Positions 25,786 to 35,478 of a DNA stretch of 64,000 nucleotides are shown here, piece after piece. The notes under the pieces were generated by a model, which was not told the DNA's origin, searched no databases, and was given only the letters and a program-made list of their open reading frames with translations. The stretch's first letter is position 1. Each line of letters opens with the position of its first letter. The stretch comes from Granulosicoccus sp045110515 (GTDB lineage: Bacteria; Pseudomonadota; Gammaproteobacteria; Granulosicoccales; Granulosicoccaceae). Location of the stretch: contig JBGCGD010000011.1 of assembly GCA_045110515.1 (NCBI GenBank), positions 124,001 to 188,000 of the forward strand, in the 5' to 3' direction. Both the position numbers and the translations under genes were made by a program.

Positions 25786-27846
25786 ATGTCCACGGTATTT
25801 CAACTGAAAACGGCTTATAAACCCTCAGGACATCAACCGGAAGCCATAAAAAGCCTCGCATCGGGCATTGATGACGGTTTGGCCTACCAGACGTTACTAG
25901 GTGTCACAGGCTCTGGTAAAACCTTCACTATCGCGAATATATTGCAGAAGCAACAGCGTCCCGCCATCGTATTGGCTCCGAACAAAACACTTGCGGCCCA
26001 ACTCTATGGGGAATTCAAAGAGTTCTTCCCGAATAATGCGGTGGAGTATTTTGTCTCTTACTACGACTACTACCAGCCCGAAGCGTACGTGCCTAGTAGC
26101 GATCTTTTTATAGAAAAAGATTCATCGGTCAACGAGCACATCGAACAAATGAGGTTGTCTGCCACCAAAGCCTTATTTGAACGTCGAGATACGATTATCG
26201 TCGCAACGGTTTCGTCCATTTACGGCCTGGGTGATCCTCAGCAATACCATCAAATGGTTTTGCACTTGAAACGCGGGGAGAGTGTGAATCAGCGAGATGT
26301 GTTGAGGCGTTTAGCCGAACTGCAATACAGTCGTAATGATATGGAACTCAAGCGAGGTACCTATCGAGTCCGTGGAGAAATCATTGATGTTTATCCGGCT
26401 GATTCTGAGCGAGAGGCAATTCGTATCGAGCTATTCGATGATGATATTGAATCTTTGAGTTTTTTCGATCCCCTGACAGGGGAGGTGATGCGAAAAGTCC
26501 CACGGCTGACCATTTACCCGAAAACGCACTACGTGACGCCTAGGCAGCGTTTGCTCGATGCTACCGACCTTATTAAGGATGAATTGCGTGAGCGTCTTGA
26601 AGCGCTCACCGCAGCCGGTAAATTAGTCGAGGCACAACGACTGCAGCAGCGCACGCAATTCGATTTGGAAATGATTCACGAGCTGGGTTACTGCTCAGGT
26701 ATCGAAAACTATTCCCGATACCTCTCGGGACGTGCACCGGGTGAGCCGCCGCCGTGCTTGTTTGACTATTTGCCCGACGACAGCCTGCTTTTTATCGATG
26801 AAAGTCACGTGACGGTTCCGCAACTGGGCGCCATGTACAAGGGCGACCGATCACGTAAGGAAAATCTGGTGAATTACGGTTTTCGTTTACTTTCTGCGTT
26901 AGATAATCGACCGTTGAAGTTTGAGGAATTTGAAAAACTAGCACCTCAGACCATTTTTGTTTCGGCAACTCCAGGCAACTACGAACAGGCTCATGCCGAT
27001 CAGGTCGTTGAGCAAGTGGTCAGACCCACGGGTCTGATTGACCCTGAAGTTGAGGTTCGACCGGCCCGATCCCAAGTAGACGATGTACTATCAGAAATTA
27101 CAGACCGGGTTTCGCGCAACGAGCGGGTGCTGATTACAACGCTTACTAAGCGGATGTCGGAGGATCTGACTGATTACCTGTCGGATCACGATGTGAAGGT
27201 CCGGTACCTTCATTCGGATGTGGACACGGTTGAGAGAAGTGAAATTATCCGCGATTTGCGGCTAGGCGTTTTTGATGTCGTTGTGGGTATCAATTTGCTG
27301 CGCGAGGGCCTCGATATGCCGGAAGTGTCTCTTGTAGCTATACTTGACGCGGATAAAGAGGGTTTCCTAAGGTCGGATCGCTCACTAATTCAAACTATAG
27401 GCCGCGCAGCTCGTAATCTGCACGGCAAGGCCATACTATATGCGGATGTGATGACCGGTTCCATGCAACGTGCGATGGATGAAACCGCTCGCCGGCGCGA
27501 TGTTCAGCTGCAATATAATGAGGAACATGGCATAACCCCCCGGGGTATTGAGAAGGCTGTCAACGATGTCATGGAAGCGGGTGGCAGCAGCAGTGATAAA
27601 CGCCGCGGTCGTCGTGGAGCTAAAACCGAGAAGAAGCCGGTTGTTGCGGCGATGTCCGCTACAGAGGCTGCCAAAAGAATGAAGCAGTTAGAGAAGGAAA
27701 TGTACGAGTGCGCGCGAAATTTGGAATTCGAACGTGCTGCACAGTTGCGTGATGAATTAGAAGACTTGCGTGCCGCTGTATTTAAAGAGGGGGGTGAATT
27801 ACCCGTGAATTCATCGACCCAAAAGAGATCTAAAACCGTTGCGTAG
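25786..27846 (+). CDS. uvrB: Excinuclease ABC subunit B
   Basis: UvrB verifies DNA damage and loads UvrC in nucleotide excision repair. ATG 25786 (GGAGAG just upstream) gives 686 residues; the TTG at 25744 lacks a ribosome site. Walker A GVTGSGKT is at 39-46, the damage-probing beta-hairpin region has YYDYYQPEAYVPSSD, and helicase motifs include FIDESHVT, SATPGNYE and QTIGRAARN. A C-terminal UVR motif (about 640-675) that binds UvrC is present. No LexA box with CTGT-N8-ACAG is visible upstream. mfd, its pathway partner, is at the other end of the window. Confidence 0.98.
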   Translation: MSTVFQLKTAYKPSGHQPEAIKSLASGIDDGLAYQTLLGVTGSGKTFTIANILQKQQRPAIVLAPNKTLAAQLYGEFKEFFPNNAVEYFVSYYDYYQPEAYVPSSDLFIEKDSSVNEHIEQMRLSATKALFERRDTIIVATVSSIYGLGDPQQYHQMVLHLKRGESVNQRDVLRRLAELQYSRNDMELKRGTYRVRGEIIDVYPADSEREAIRIELFDDDIESLSFFDPLTGEVMRKVPRLTIYPKTHYVTPRQRLLDATDLIKDELRERLEALTAAGKLVEAQRLQQRTQFDLEMIHELGYCSGIENYSRYLSGRAPGEPPPCLFDYLPDDSLLFIDESHVTVPQLGAMYKGDRSRKENLVNYGFRLLSALDNRPLKFEEFEKLAPQTIFVSATPGNYEQAHADQVVEQVVRPTGLIDPEVEVRPARSQVDDVLSEITDRVSRNERVLITTLTKRMSEDLTDYLSDHDVKVRYLHSDVDTVERSEIIRDLRLGVFDVVVGINLLREGLDMPEVSLVAILDADKEGFLRSDRSLIQTIGRAARNLHGKAILYADVMTGSMQRAMDETARRRDVQLQYNEEHGITPRGIEKAVNDVMEAGGSSSDKRRGRRGAKTEKKPVVAAMSATEAAKRMKQLEKEMYECARNLEFERAAQLRDELEDLRAAVFKEGGELPVNSSTQKRSKTVA

Positions 27847-27917
27847 GCAGGCTCTTTTAACGCAATGGCATCTTGAATACCGCGTTTGATACAGATCAGA
27901 CGTTAAGAATTTTTACT

Positions 27918-27931
27918 CGATGCTTGCATCG
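27918..27931. repeat. Short inverted repeat in the acnB leader
   Basis: CGATGC and GCATCG flank a two-base centre, ending 24 bases before the acnB ATG and 11 bases before its GAGGAG ribosome site. It could be an operator half-site pair or chance. No regulator family is implied by the sequence alone. Confidence 0.3.
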
Positions 27932-27955
27932 TCAAATATTGTGAGGAGTTCGTAA

Positions 27956-30562
27956 ATGTTAGAAGCCTATCGACAACAGGTCGCAGAGCGTGAGGCGGAA
28001 GGTATCGTCCCCAAACCCTTGGATGCTGAGCAAACCGCAGCCTTAGTAGAATTGTTGAAGGCTCCACCCGCGGGTGAAGAAGAATTTTTGGTGGAACTGC
28101 TGTCTGAGCGTGTGCCTGCAGGAGTCGACGAAGCTGCCTATGTCAAAGCCGGTTTTTTAGCAGCTGTCGCGTCAGGGGAAGCCAGCTCCCCACTAATTAG
28201 TCGTACTCGTGCCGTAGAATTACTGGGAACCATGTTGGGTGGCTACAACATTCAGCCTATGATTGCGGCGCTTGACGATAGCGAGCTAGCTGATGCAGCC
28301 GTTAAAGCGTTATCACATACCTTACTAATGTTCGATGCTTTCCACGATGTCGAGGAAAAAGCCAAAGCGGGTAATGAGCCAGCTGCTCGTGTTATGCAAT
28401 CCTGGGCTGACGCTGAATGGTTTCTGTCAAAGGACGATGTTCCTGAAAAAGTAACGGTCACTGTTTTTAAGGTTCCTGGTGAAACCAATACCGACGATTT
28501 ATCTCCAGCCGTTGATGCCTGGAGTCGTCCGGATATTCCGCTTCATGCCCAGGCAATGCTCAAATTTGAACGTGAAGGTTTTACGGACAAGCCTTTGGAA
28601 ACTATCGAAGAGCTTAAGCAGAAGGGCCATCCTATTGCGTATGTCGGCGACGTTGTCGGTACGGGCTCATCACGTAAGTCGGCCACTAACTCAGTGTTAT
28701 GGCACATGGGTGATGACATTCCTCATATTCCTAACCGCCGTGACGGTGGCTTTGTTCTGGGAAGCAAGATTGCGCCGATTTTCTATAACACGCTTGAAGA
28801 TGCGGGAGCCTTGCCCATCGAGTGTGATGTCAATGAAATGAATATGGGGGATGTCATCGACATTTATCCTACCGAGATGAAAGTGACACGACACGGTTCC
28901 GATGAGCAGCTGAGCACATTCGAATATGGTAACGACGTGTTGTTAGACGAGGTCCGTGCAGGTGGGCGAATTCCATTAATCATCGGCCGCGGATTAACGG
29001 ATCGTGCACGCGAATCGTTAGGCTTAGAATTCAGTACTGTTTTCCGTCGTCCGGGTGCCAGTGATACCAGCACGAAAGGCTACACACTAGCGCAGAAAAT
29101 TGTCGGTAAAGCCTGCGGTACTGAGGGTGTGCGTCCGGGTCAGTACTGTGAGCCCAAAATGACAACTGTGGGTTCGCAAGATACGACTGGCCCAATGACA
29201 CGCGATGAGCTGAAAGACCTCGCCTGTCTTGGCTTTTCCGCAGATCTGGTTATGCAGTCTTTCTGTCATACCGCGGCTTATCCGAAACCCGTAGACGTGG
29301 ATACTCACCATTCACTTCCAGACTTTATGTCTACCCGTGGCGGTGTTTCACTTCGGCCCGGTGATGGCATTATCCATTCTTGGTTAAACCGAATGTTGTT
29401 ACCGGATACCGTTGGAACAGGTGGTGATTCGCATACACGTTTCCCAATGGGTATCTCGTTTCCAGCAGGGTCAGGATTAGTAGCATTTGCATCCGCTGTA
29501 GGTGTTATGCCACTGAACATGCCCGAGTCGGTGCTGGTTCGCTTTAAAGGTGAAATGCAACCTGGCATCACGTTGCGTGACCTGGTTAATGCCATCCCTT
29601 ATGCGGCGCTTAAGCGAGGTTTACTCACGGTCGAGAAGAAGGGCAAAAAGAATGTCTTCTCAGGGGCCTGTGTAGAAATCGAAGGATTGAAAGATCTTAA
29701 GCTTGAGCAGGCGTTTGAGCTGGCCGATGCGACCGCTGAACGTTCAGCGGGTGGTTGTACGATCAAGCTGGATATCGAACCGCTGAAAGAGTACATCACC
29801 TCGAATGTCACAATGCTGCGTTGGATGATTGACGAAGGCTATGATGACGCTCGAACGCTGGAGCGTCGTGCAAGGAAGATGGAAGAGTGGTTGGAAAATC
29901 CAAGCCTGCTTGAAGCAGATGCTGATGCTGAGTACGCTGAAATCATTGAAATCGATCTTAATGAGATCAAAGAGCCATTGCTTGCCTGTCCGAACGATCC
30001 TGATGATGTTAAGCCGCTATCTGAAGTTCAAGGTGTCGCTATTGATGAAGTGTTCATCGGTTCGTGCATGACGAACATTGGTCATTATCGTGCGGCTGGT
30101 AAGCTGATCGAGAAGTCCGGTGAGTACGTCGATACCGTTCTCTGGATTGCTCCTCCAACTCGTATGGATGAACATCAGCTTAAAGAAGAGGGCTACTACA
30201 ATATTTTCGGTGCAGCTGGAGCGCGACTTGAAATTCCCGGTTGTTCGTTGTGTATGGGTAATCAGGCGAGAGTTAAGCCAGGTGCAACGGTCGTCTCAAC
30301 CTCAACTCGAAACTTCCCTAACCGACTGGGTAAAGGTGCGTTTGTATATTTGAGTTCTGCTGAATTAGCAGCTGTTGCGGCGCTGCTAGGTCGGCTGCCA
30401 ACTGTTGAAGAGTATATGGAGTACGTGAAAGACCTCGATGCAATGAGTGATGAGGTTTATCGTTACTTGAATTTCAACGAAATTGCAGAGTTTCAGCAAT
30501 CGGCAGATGAAGCGAAAGTGAAGTTCAAAGACATTCCTGTGTCCATTCAGATCGCTAGCTAG
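27956..30562 (+). CDS. acnB: Bifunctional aconitate hydratase 2 / 2-methylisocitrate dehydratase
   Basis: AcnB isomerises citrate and isocitrate in the TCA cycle and can act on 2-methylisocitrate. The 868 residues match the E. coli length of 865. The order is the AcnB one: N-terminal HEAT-like domain (about 1-160), swivel domain with GDVVGTGSSRKSATNS, then the catalytic domains. The cluster ligands are Cys704 (IGSCMTNIGHY) and Cys763/Cys766 (CSLCMGN). A GAGGAG ribosome site lies upstream and a terminator downstream, so it is probably monocistronic. Confidence 0.98.
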   Translation: MLEAYRQQVAEREAEGIVPKPLDAEQTAALVELLKAPPAGEEEFLVELLSERVPAGVDEAAYVKAGFLAAVASGEASSPLISRTRAVELLGTMLGGYNIQPMIAALDDSELADAAVKALSHTLLMFDAFHDVEEKAKAGNEPAARVMQSWADAEWFLSKDDVPEKVTVTVFKVPGETNTDDLSPAVDAWSRPDIPLHAQAMLKFEREGFTDKPLETIEELKQKGHPIAYVGDVVGTGSSRKSATNSVLWHMGDDIPHIPNRRDGGFVLGSKIAPIFYNTLEDAGALPIECDVNEMNMGDVIDIYPTEMKVTRHGSDEQLSTFEYGNDVLLDEVRAGGRIPLIIGRGLTDRARESLGLEFSTVFRRPGASDTSTKGYTLAQKIVGKACGTEGVRPGQYCEPKMTTVGSQDTTGPMTRDELKDLACLGFSADLVMQSFCHTAAYPKPVDVDTHHSLPDFMSTRGGVSLRPGDGIIHSWLNRMLLPDTVGTGGDSHTRFPMGISFPAGSGLVAFASAVGVMPLNMPESVLVRFKGEMQPGITLRDLVNAIPYAALKRGLLTVEKKGKKNVFSGACVEIEGLKDLKLEQAFELADATAERSAGGCTIKLDIEPLKEYITSNVTMLRWMIDEGYDDARTLERRARKMEEWLENPSLLEADADAEYAEIIEIDLNEIKEPLLACPNDPDDVKPLSEVQGVAIDEVFIGSCMTNIGHYRAAGKLIEKSGEYVDTVLWIAPPTRMDEHQLKEEGYYNIFGAAGARLEIPGCSLCMGNQARVKPGATVVSTSTRNFPNRLGKGAFVYLSSAELAAVAALLGRLPTVEEYMEYVKDLDAMSDEVYRYLNFNEIAEFQQSADEAKVKFKDIPVSIQIAS

Positions 30563-30574
30563 CGATTACTCTGA

Positions 30575-30617
30575 GGGCCGGAGCGATAATCTCGCTTCGG
30601 CCTCACGGCCCTTTTTT
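30575..30617 (+). terminator. Intrinsic terminator after acnB
   Basis: A GC-rich structure starts with GGGCCG (30575-30580) and ends with CGGCCC (30606-30611), followed by six T. Inside it, GGCCGGAGCGA and TCGCTTCGGCC can form a competing 11-bp stem. It begins 12 bases after the acnB stop. Confidence 0.8.
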
Positions 30618-30646
30618 AAGTAGCGCTGTCTGTAAGCTCCTACCAT

Positions 30647-31270
30647 TCAAGAAGACAAATATATCTCTGTCTGTCTCAGATATTGCTTCCTGTTTAATAT
30701 GAGCTTTGGCCGACTACCACCGCATTGGCGCCACAGCACAACCGAGCGCAGTCCACCTAGCAATGAGGCTCTGATGGTAGAGGCGATATCCTTGTCATTG
30801 AGATAATTGGGATCACCGCTGACCATTATTCGCGGGCTAAGTTGGCTTATGCTACTTCGGTATAGATTGGCAAAATTGCTGATCATGGCTGGGTCATCAA
30901 CTTTTGTATCCATCGCCTGTGCGCGACTTATACCTATCCTGAGTTGTTCCACAGTGCCTTCATCGTTAAGCACGTTGGTCCCCAGTTGAATCAGGGCTAA
31001 AGCGTAGCGGTAAACATCCAGATCTTTTGATTGATTGTTACCTTGAAGCTGGCTTTTTAGGATAGACATGCCTTTGCCTAAGTTATGCGCACTGCCGCCA
31101 TAGGCATCGATTACTCGCTCTGTGTTTAGCGTCAGGATTGAGCGAAGGGTACTCTCTAGCGCATTTTTGTCGCACGTGCCGGTAGTCGCTAGGGACTTAC
31201 ACAAATGCACAGACTGGAGTATCCCAGCTAAGGCGAGTGTTTGATTTTCAACATTGGATATAGAGCTCAT
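30647..31270 (-). CDS. hflD: High frequency lysogenization protein HflD homologue
   Basis: HflD-like proteins are peripheral inner-membrane proteins named for effects on phage lambda CII. Their role in the cell is unclear. The 207 residues are mostly helical. The pattern near the N-terminus (NQTLALAGILQSVHLCKSLA) and the stretch ISRAQAMDTKVDDPAMISNFANLY resemble the family. The product is 30 bases after mnmA on the same strand, the classical pairing, which strengthens the call. Confidence 0.9.
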   Translation of the reverse strand: MSSISNVENQTLALAGILQSVHLCKSLATTGTCDKNALESTLRSILTLNTERVIDAYGGSAHNLGKGMSILKSQLQGNNQSKDLDVYRYALALIQLGTNVLNDEGTVEQLRIGISRAQAMDTKVDDPAMISNFANLYRSSISQLSPRIMVSGDPNYLNDKDIASTIRASLLGGLRSVVLWRQCGGSRPKLILNRKQYLRQTEIYLSS

Positions 31271-31300
31271 ACACAGAGTATAGATTGTACAGTCGGTCGA

Positions 31301-32425
31301 TTACGGTAAATCACTAATAATGGCTCCACCGAGGCATTTGTCCTCTGAGTAGAAAACGATGGATTGCCCCGGCGTTGCTGCACGAACCGGTTCGTCAAAT
31401 TTAACTGACAGCCTGTCAGAGTCGAGGGTTGTCACCTTGACCTGTTGATCAGTTTGGCGATAGCGGACTTTTGCGGTGCAAGAAAATTCTGAAGCCATCG
31501 CATTGCCATTTACCCAATGTACATCATGAGCAGTTAAGTGTGAGCGAAACAGTGTTGGGTGGTCGTGACCTTGGCCGATAATTAGCCGATTTTCTTTTAA
31601 GTCTTTAGCTAAAACATACCACGGAGACTCGCTAGCATTGTTTTGTCCGCCGATACCAAGGCCTTGGCGCTGGCCCAGCGTATAGAACATCAAGCCATTG
31701 TGCTTGCCCAAAAAATCACCCGAATCGTTCACGATGTCACCGGGCTGAGCTGGCAAATACTCAGACAAAAATGCTGTGAACTTGCGCTCACCGATAAAAC
31801 AAATCCCAGTGCTGTCTTTCTTGCTGTGCACATGAAAGCCTGCGTCTTGGGCCAGTTGGCGTACCACGGGTTTCTCCAAGTGGCCGATCGGAAAAAGGCT
31901 GGGCCTGAGTTGTTGCTGGTTTAGTGTGTAGAGAAAGTAGCTTTGATCTTTGTTGGTATCCAACCCGCGTAGCAAGGAAATTTCATTGTCATCCCCTCCA
32001 GATCGAACGTAGTGACCTGTTGCAATAGCATCAGCGCCTTGTTTTCTGGCGTGATCTAAAAATGCTTTAAATTTAATCTCTTTGTTACAGAGTATGTCGG
32101 GGTTAGGTGTTCGACCGGCGCTATATTCACTTAAAAAATGTTCAAAAACTCTTTCCCAGTATTCTTCTGCAAAATTGACAGTTGTGAGTTCTATTCCTAG
32201 TTTTGCTGCAACAGATGCGGCATCCCGATAATCTTGTCTGGCTGTGCAGTGCTCGTCATCATCTTCCCAGTTCTGCATAAAGATGCCGGAGACCTTATAG
32301 CCTTTTTGTTGTAACAACAAAGCGGCAACCGATGAATCTACTCCGCCGGACATGCCGACAATGACATGCATGGATTTCACATCGGTGCGCAGAGGTGCTG
32401 CCATGGTGTGAGATGAGCTTTGCAT
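31301..32425 (-). CDS. mnmA: tRNA-specific 2-thiouridylase MnmA
   Basis: MnmA adds sulphur to the wobble uridine of tRNA-Lys, tRNA-Glu and tRNA-Gln. The 374-residue protein has the PP-loop GMSGGVDSS (24-32) and the two catalytic cysteines of the family, Cys113 in PDILCNKEIKF and Cys209 in DSTGICFIGE. ATG 32425 gives a leader about 12 residues longer than in E. coli; internal ATGs at 32404 and 32371 are possible starts. It follows the LysR-type gene by four bases and precedes hflD. Confidence 0.97.
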   Translation of the reverse strand: MQSSSHTMAAPLRTDVKSMHVIVGMSGGVDSSVAALLLQQKGYKVSGIFMQNWEDDDEHCTARQDYRDAASVAAKLGIELTTVNFAEEYWERVFEHFLSEYSAGRTPNPDILCNKEIKFKAFLDHARKQGADAIATGHYVRSGGDDNEISLLRGLDTNKDQSYFLYTLNQQQLRPSLFPIGHLEKPVVRQLAQDAGFHVHSKKDSTGICFIGERKFTAFLSEYLPAQPGDIVNDSGDFLGKHNGLMFYTLGQRQGLGIGGQNNASESPWYVLAKDLKENRLIIGQGHDHPTLFRSHLTAHDVHWVNGNAMASEFSCTAKVRYRQTDQQVKVTTLDSDRLSVKFDEPVRAATPGQSIVFYSEDKCLGGAIISDLP

Positions 32426-32429
32426 CGTT

Positions 32430-33407
32430 TTAAAGGTTGGTAATTAGCGCGTCGCCGCGAGTATTGGCTTTGCGTTTCAGCGGTGGAGGAGTGGTTTGTC
32501 GAGCAAAAAAATCACCGTCCATCATTTCAAGGAATTGCTTTGCTTGAGCTGAAAGAAATTTTCCGCGGCGGACCACAACGCCATAGGATCGATTGGGGAA
32601 ATAAGCGTTCATCGGTTTCACTGTGAGGTTTTCAAAACCTCTCAAGCAAATACTAGTTACGATGCTGATTCCGGTGCCTATTTCGACGTAGCGCTTTATA
32701 ACTTCCCAACCACCAGCTTCCAATACAACGTTGTACGGTACGCCGTGTTGCTGGAATACAAGATCAACAACGCTCCAGGTGCTCAAATGTCTGGGTGGGA
32801 GAATAAGGCCGTATGGGCTTATGTCCTCAAGCGTTATATTTTCCTTGTCTTCAAGCGGATGCCCCTTGCACATGATCAGCGCGGGTTTATAGTCATAGAT
32901 AGGGTGATAAACCATATCGTCCGGAATGTCGATCATCGAACCCACCGCAAAATCAACTTCATCTGCGCGGAGTAGGGCAAGGCCATCGTGGCCTGTCACG
33001 TTGTGCAGACGAACATCTATCTGGGAAAATTGATCAGAAAAGGATTTGATGATATCCGGCAAGATGTACAACAAGGTTGCCTCACCTGACGCTATGTCCA
33101 ATGGCCCAGCGTGAACCTCACCAAGCCGAGCCGCGAAGCCATCTGCTAATCGGGAGAATCCATCGACCAGGGGCTGGGCCATATCCAACAGGATGTCGCC
33201 GGCCGGGGTCAGTCTGATTTTTGGCCCGCAACGTTCGAATAACAGCGTGCCCAAGTCTTTTTCCAATGCCTGTATCTGCAATGAAACGGTGGGTTGGCTT
33301 AACTTCAGTCGCTGAGCGGCTTTGGAAATGCTCCCTGTTTGGGCGGCATGACAGAAGGCTCTTAGCTGGCGATGTTGATTTAAATTAGGTGCATCGATTT
33401 GGGTCAT
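32430..33407 (-). CDS. LysR-family regulator, CysB-like
   Basis: The 325-residue protein has an N-terminal winged helix (about 13-72) with GSISKAAQRLKLSQPTVSLQIQALE, and a periplasmic-binding-protein-like effector domain. The beginning of the effector domain and the pattern GGWEVIKRYVEIGTGISIV resemble the CysB/Cbl branch, which controls sulphur assimilation. In that branch the ligand is acetylserine or a sulphur compound; which one applies here cannot be told. It is transcribed toward mnmA, a sulphur-transfer enzyme, with a four-base gap, which suggests an operon. It is divergent from the DUF218 gene. Confidence 0.88.
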   Translation of the reverse strand: MTQIDAPNLNQHRQLRAFCHAAQTGSISKAAQRLKLSQPTVSLQIQALEKDLGTLLFERCGPKIRLTPAGDILLDMAQPLVDGFSRLADGFAARLGEVHAGPLDIASGEATLLYILPDIIKSFSDQFSQIDVRLHNVTGHDGLALLRADEVDFAVGSMIDIPDDMVYHPIYDYKPALIMCKGHPLEDKENITLEDISPYGLILPPRHLSTWSVVDLVFQQHGVPYNVVLEAGGWEVIKRYVEIGTGISIVTSICLRGFENLTVKPMNAYFPNRSYGVVVRRGKFLSAQAKQFLEMMDGDFFARQTTPPPLKRKANTRGDALITNL

Positions 33408-33611
33408 CGCTGTAAAGTATTACCTTTATCAATGATAATGATTTGCACTATTGTAATACACCCAGGCCTCAGGTAGAAGAGATGAAAGTCAAATTCGCTC
33501 TTAAACAGGGCAAGCACCTGCTGTATTGAGCGTACCCTCGGTGTTTCGCCGCTTTGACTGACTGTAATATGGATGTAGAATTACGCTCCTCCCTCCGCTG
33601 GTATTGAAGAC

Positions 33612-34454
33612 ATGCTTGGTCTGTTGCGCGATTGGTTGCTAGATCCAGCAGCTTTGCTTTTCCTGGCCTCGATTGTTGTCGGGCTTGTCCTCGTAAAGTC
33701 ATCCAGAAATTCACTGCGTAAGCGAGCAAGGCTTAAACGCTCTGGGCGAAAACGCCCGTTGCTGGGCCGCACAGATATTGTCTCTTTTCGCGCGCTTGTG
33801 ATCCTTGGGGTTTGGTTTGTCATGTACGCAATCGCATCGGCACCGATTCTCGTCAATCCGCAAGTCAATTTTCTTGAAAAGCAGCATGATCGCGAGGAGC
33901 CTTGCGCCGCATCTAGCCATATCGTTTTACTGAGTGGGGGGGTAAGCTCCAGAGCGCGTTCAGCGGATCAATTTGACCGGATGTCCAACGCAACTTTTGT
34001 CCGGGCAACGGAGGCCTATAAAATAATCAGCGAAGAGCCCGATGCTAAGTTGATTATTTCGGGAGGGAAGTTGTACGAAGTCGCCGAAGCACAAGTTATC
34101 GGAAACTATTTAGAGTCACTGGGTGTGCCTGAAGAGAGGATTATCTTGGAGGAGGAATCTAGAAATACCTATGAAAACGCTCTTAATGTGGCTGCGATTC
34201 TGGCCAATGAAGATGTCCAGGGACCGGTTAGGTTGGTAAGTTCTGCCATGCATATGCACAGGGCAATGGGGAGCTTTAAGCTTGCCTTAAGCGACACCGA
34301 TATCAGTGTATGCCCGGTCAGTGTGGATTTTCTAGGTTTACCGAATATCCAATTTTACGGGTGGGTGCCACAGGTGACAGCGTTAAAAAAATTCGACCAC
34401 TTGATACACGAAGTGGTCGCCTTGCTTGTCTATAAACTCAAAGGTTGGATCTAA
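33612..34454 (+). CDS. DUF218 (YdcF/ElyC-like) membrane protein
   Basis: The 280-residue protein has two TM segments (about 11-29 and 59-80), separated by a basic loop, then a soluble DUF218 domain. The domain shows HIVLLSGG, AKLIISGG, the ERIILEEESRNTYENA stretch and VSSAMHMHRA. Relatives such as ElyC and SanA affect envelope integrity, but the biochemical activity is unproven. It faces the UDP-sugar genes, and its stop overlaps that of the epimerase by four bases. A link to envelope polysaccharide is inferred from position. Confidence 0.85.
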   Translation: MLGLLRDWLLDPAALLFLASIVVGLVLVKSSRNSLRKRARLKRSGRKRPLLGRTDIVSFRALVILGVWFVMYAIASAPILVNPQVNFLEKQHDREEPCAASSHIVLLSGGVSSRARSADQFDRMSNATFVRATEAYKIISEEPDAKLIISGGKLYEVAEAQVIGNYLESLGVPEERIILEEESRNTYENALNVAAILANEDVQGPVRLVSSAMHMHRAMGSFKLALSDTDISVCPVSVDFLGLPNIQFYGWVPQVTALKKFDHLIHEVVALLVYKLKGWI

Positions 34455-35458
34455 ACCTTGTAATAATCCAGATACCAGTCGACGAATTTTCCGATGCCTT
34501 CTTCGACTGTCGTATCAGGCTTGTAGTCGACGTCACGTACAAGATCTGAAACGTCTGCATAAGTATCTGGGACATCACCGGCTTGCAGAGGCATGAGGTT
34601 TTTCTCAGCCGTACGGTTTAGGCAAGATTCTAGAGTGCTGATGTAGTGCTCCAGATCGATTGGCTGATTGTTCCCAATGTTATAGATTCGATAGGGCGCA
34701 GAACTTGTGGCCGGATCGGGGGAGTCACTGTTCCACTCAGAGTTGGGTTTTGCTGGGTTGTCTAGCGTGCGCATTACGCCTTCGACGATATCATCTACAA
34801 ACGTGAAATCGCGTTTGTGCTTGCCGTAGTTAAAAACATCGATAGGCTTGCCGGCTAGAATGTTCTTCGTGAAAAGAAACAAGGCCATATCCGGGCGTCC
34901 CCAGGGGCCGTAAACCGTAAAAAAGCGGAGTCCTGTCGTTGGCAAATTAAACAAATGGCTGTAGGTATGAGCCATCAGTTCATTCGCCTTTTTGGTGGCA
35001 GCGTATAGGCTAACCGGGTGGTCAACGGACTCATGTACACTGAAAGGCATGTTGGTGTGGTTACCGTAAACAGAGCTTGTTGACGCATAAACCAAGTGTT
35101 CAACACCCGTGTGGCGACAGTTTTCTAAAATGTTGGTAAATCCAATAACGTTCGCGTCGATGTATGCGTGCGGATTCTCTAGTGAATAACGGACACCGGC
35201 CTGCGCCGCTAAATTAACAACTCGTTGAGGTTGATGCTTTTTAAAGGTCGCTTCGATTAAGTCGCGATCTTCCAGGTTGCCGCGAACCTCAGTGAATCCC
35301 GCATGAGCCTTAACCCTCTCAAGACGGGCTTCTTTTAAGCTGACATCGTAGTAATCGTTAACGTTGTCTATTCCGATTACTTCATCGCCACGAGCCAGTA
35401 GCTTGAGAGCGAGTGTCGAACCTATGAATCCGGCTGTGCCGGTAATTAGAATTTTCAT
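34451..35458 (-). CDS. UDP-glucuronate 4-epimerase-like NAD-dependent epimerase
   Basis: A short-chain dehydrogenase/reductase that interconverts UDP-sugars at C4. The 335 residues show the NAD-binding Gly7-x2-Gly10-x2-Gly13 pattern and a serine/threonine cluster YASTSSVYG at 124-132. The catalytic pair is Tyr152/Lys156 in YAATKK. The stretch DNVNDYYDVSLKEARL and FFTVYGPWGRPDMALF are typical of the glucuronate epimerase (CapI/LspL) branch; a GlcNAc/GalNAc epimerase is less likely. It is the second gene of a two-gene unit with the UDP-sugar dehydrogenase upstream, so the pair can supply a uronic acid precursor. Confidence 0.88.
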   Translation of the reverse strand: MKILITGTAGFIGSTLALKLLARGDEVIGIDNVNDYYDVSLKEARLERVKAHAGFTEVRGNLEDRDLIEATFKKHQPQRVVNLAAQAGVRYSLENPHAYIDANVIGFTNILENCRHTGVEHLVYASTSSVYGNHTNMPFSVHESVDHPVSLYAATKKANELMAHTYSHLFNLPTTGLRFFTVYGPWGRPDMALFLFTKNILAGKPIDVFNYGKHKRDFTFVDDIVEGVMRTLDNPAKPNSEWNSDSPDPATSSAPYRIYNIGNNQPIDLEHYISTLESCLNRTAEKNLMPLQAGDVPDTYADVSDLVRDVDYKPDTTVEEGIGKFVDWYLDYYKV

Positions 35459-35478
35459 GAAATTTGTGTATTAGGCAA

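Noticed and set aside
31643..31924. A 93-codon plus-strand frame inside mnmA
   Set aside because: It is an antisense shadow of conserved MnmA sequence with no ribosome site or recognisable domain.
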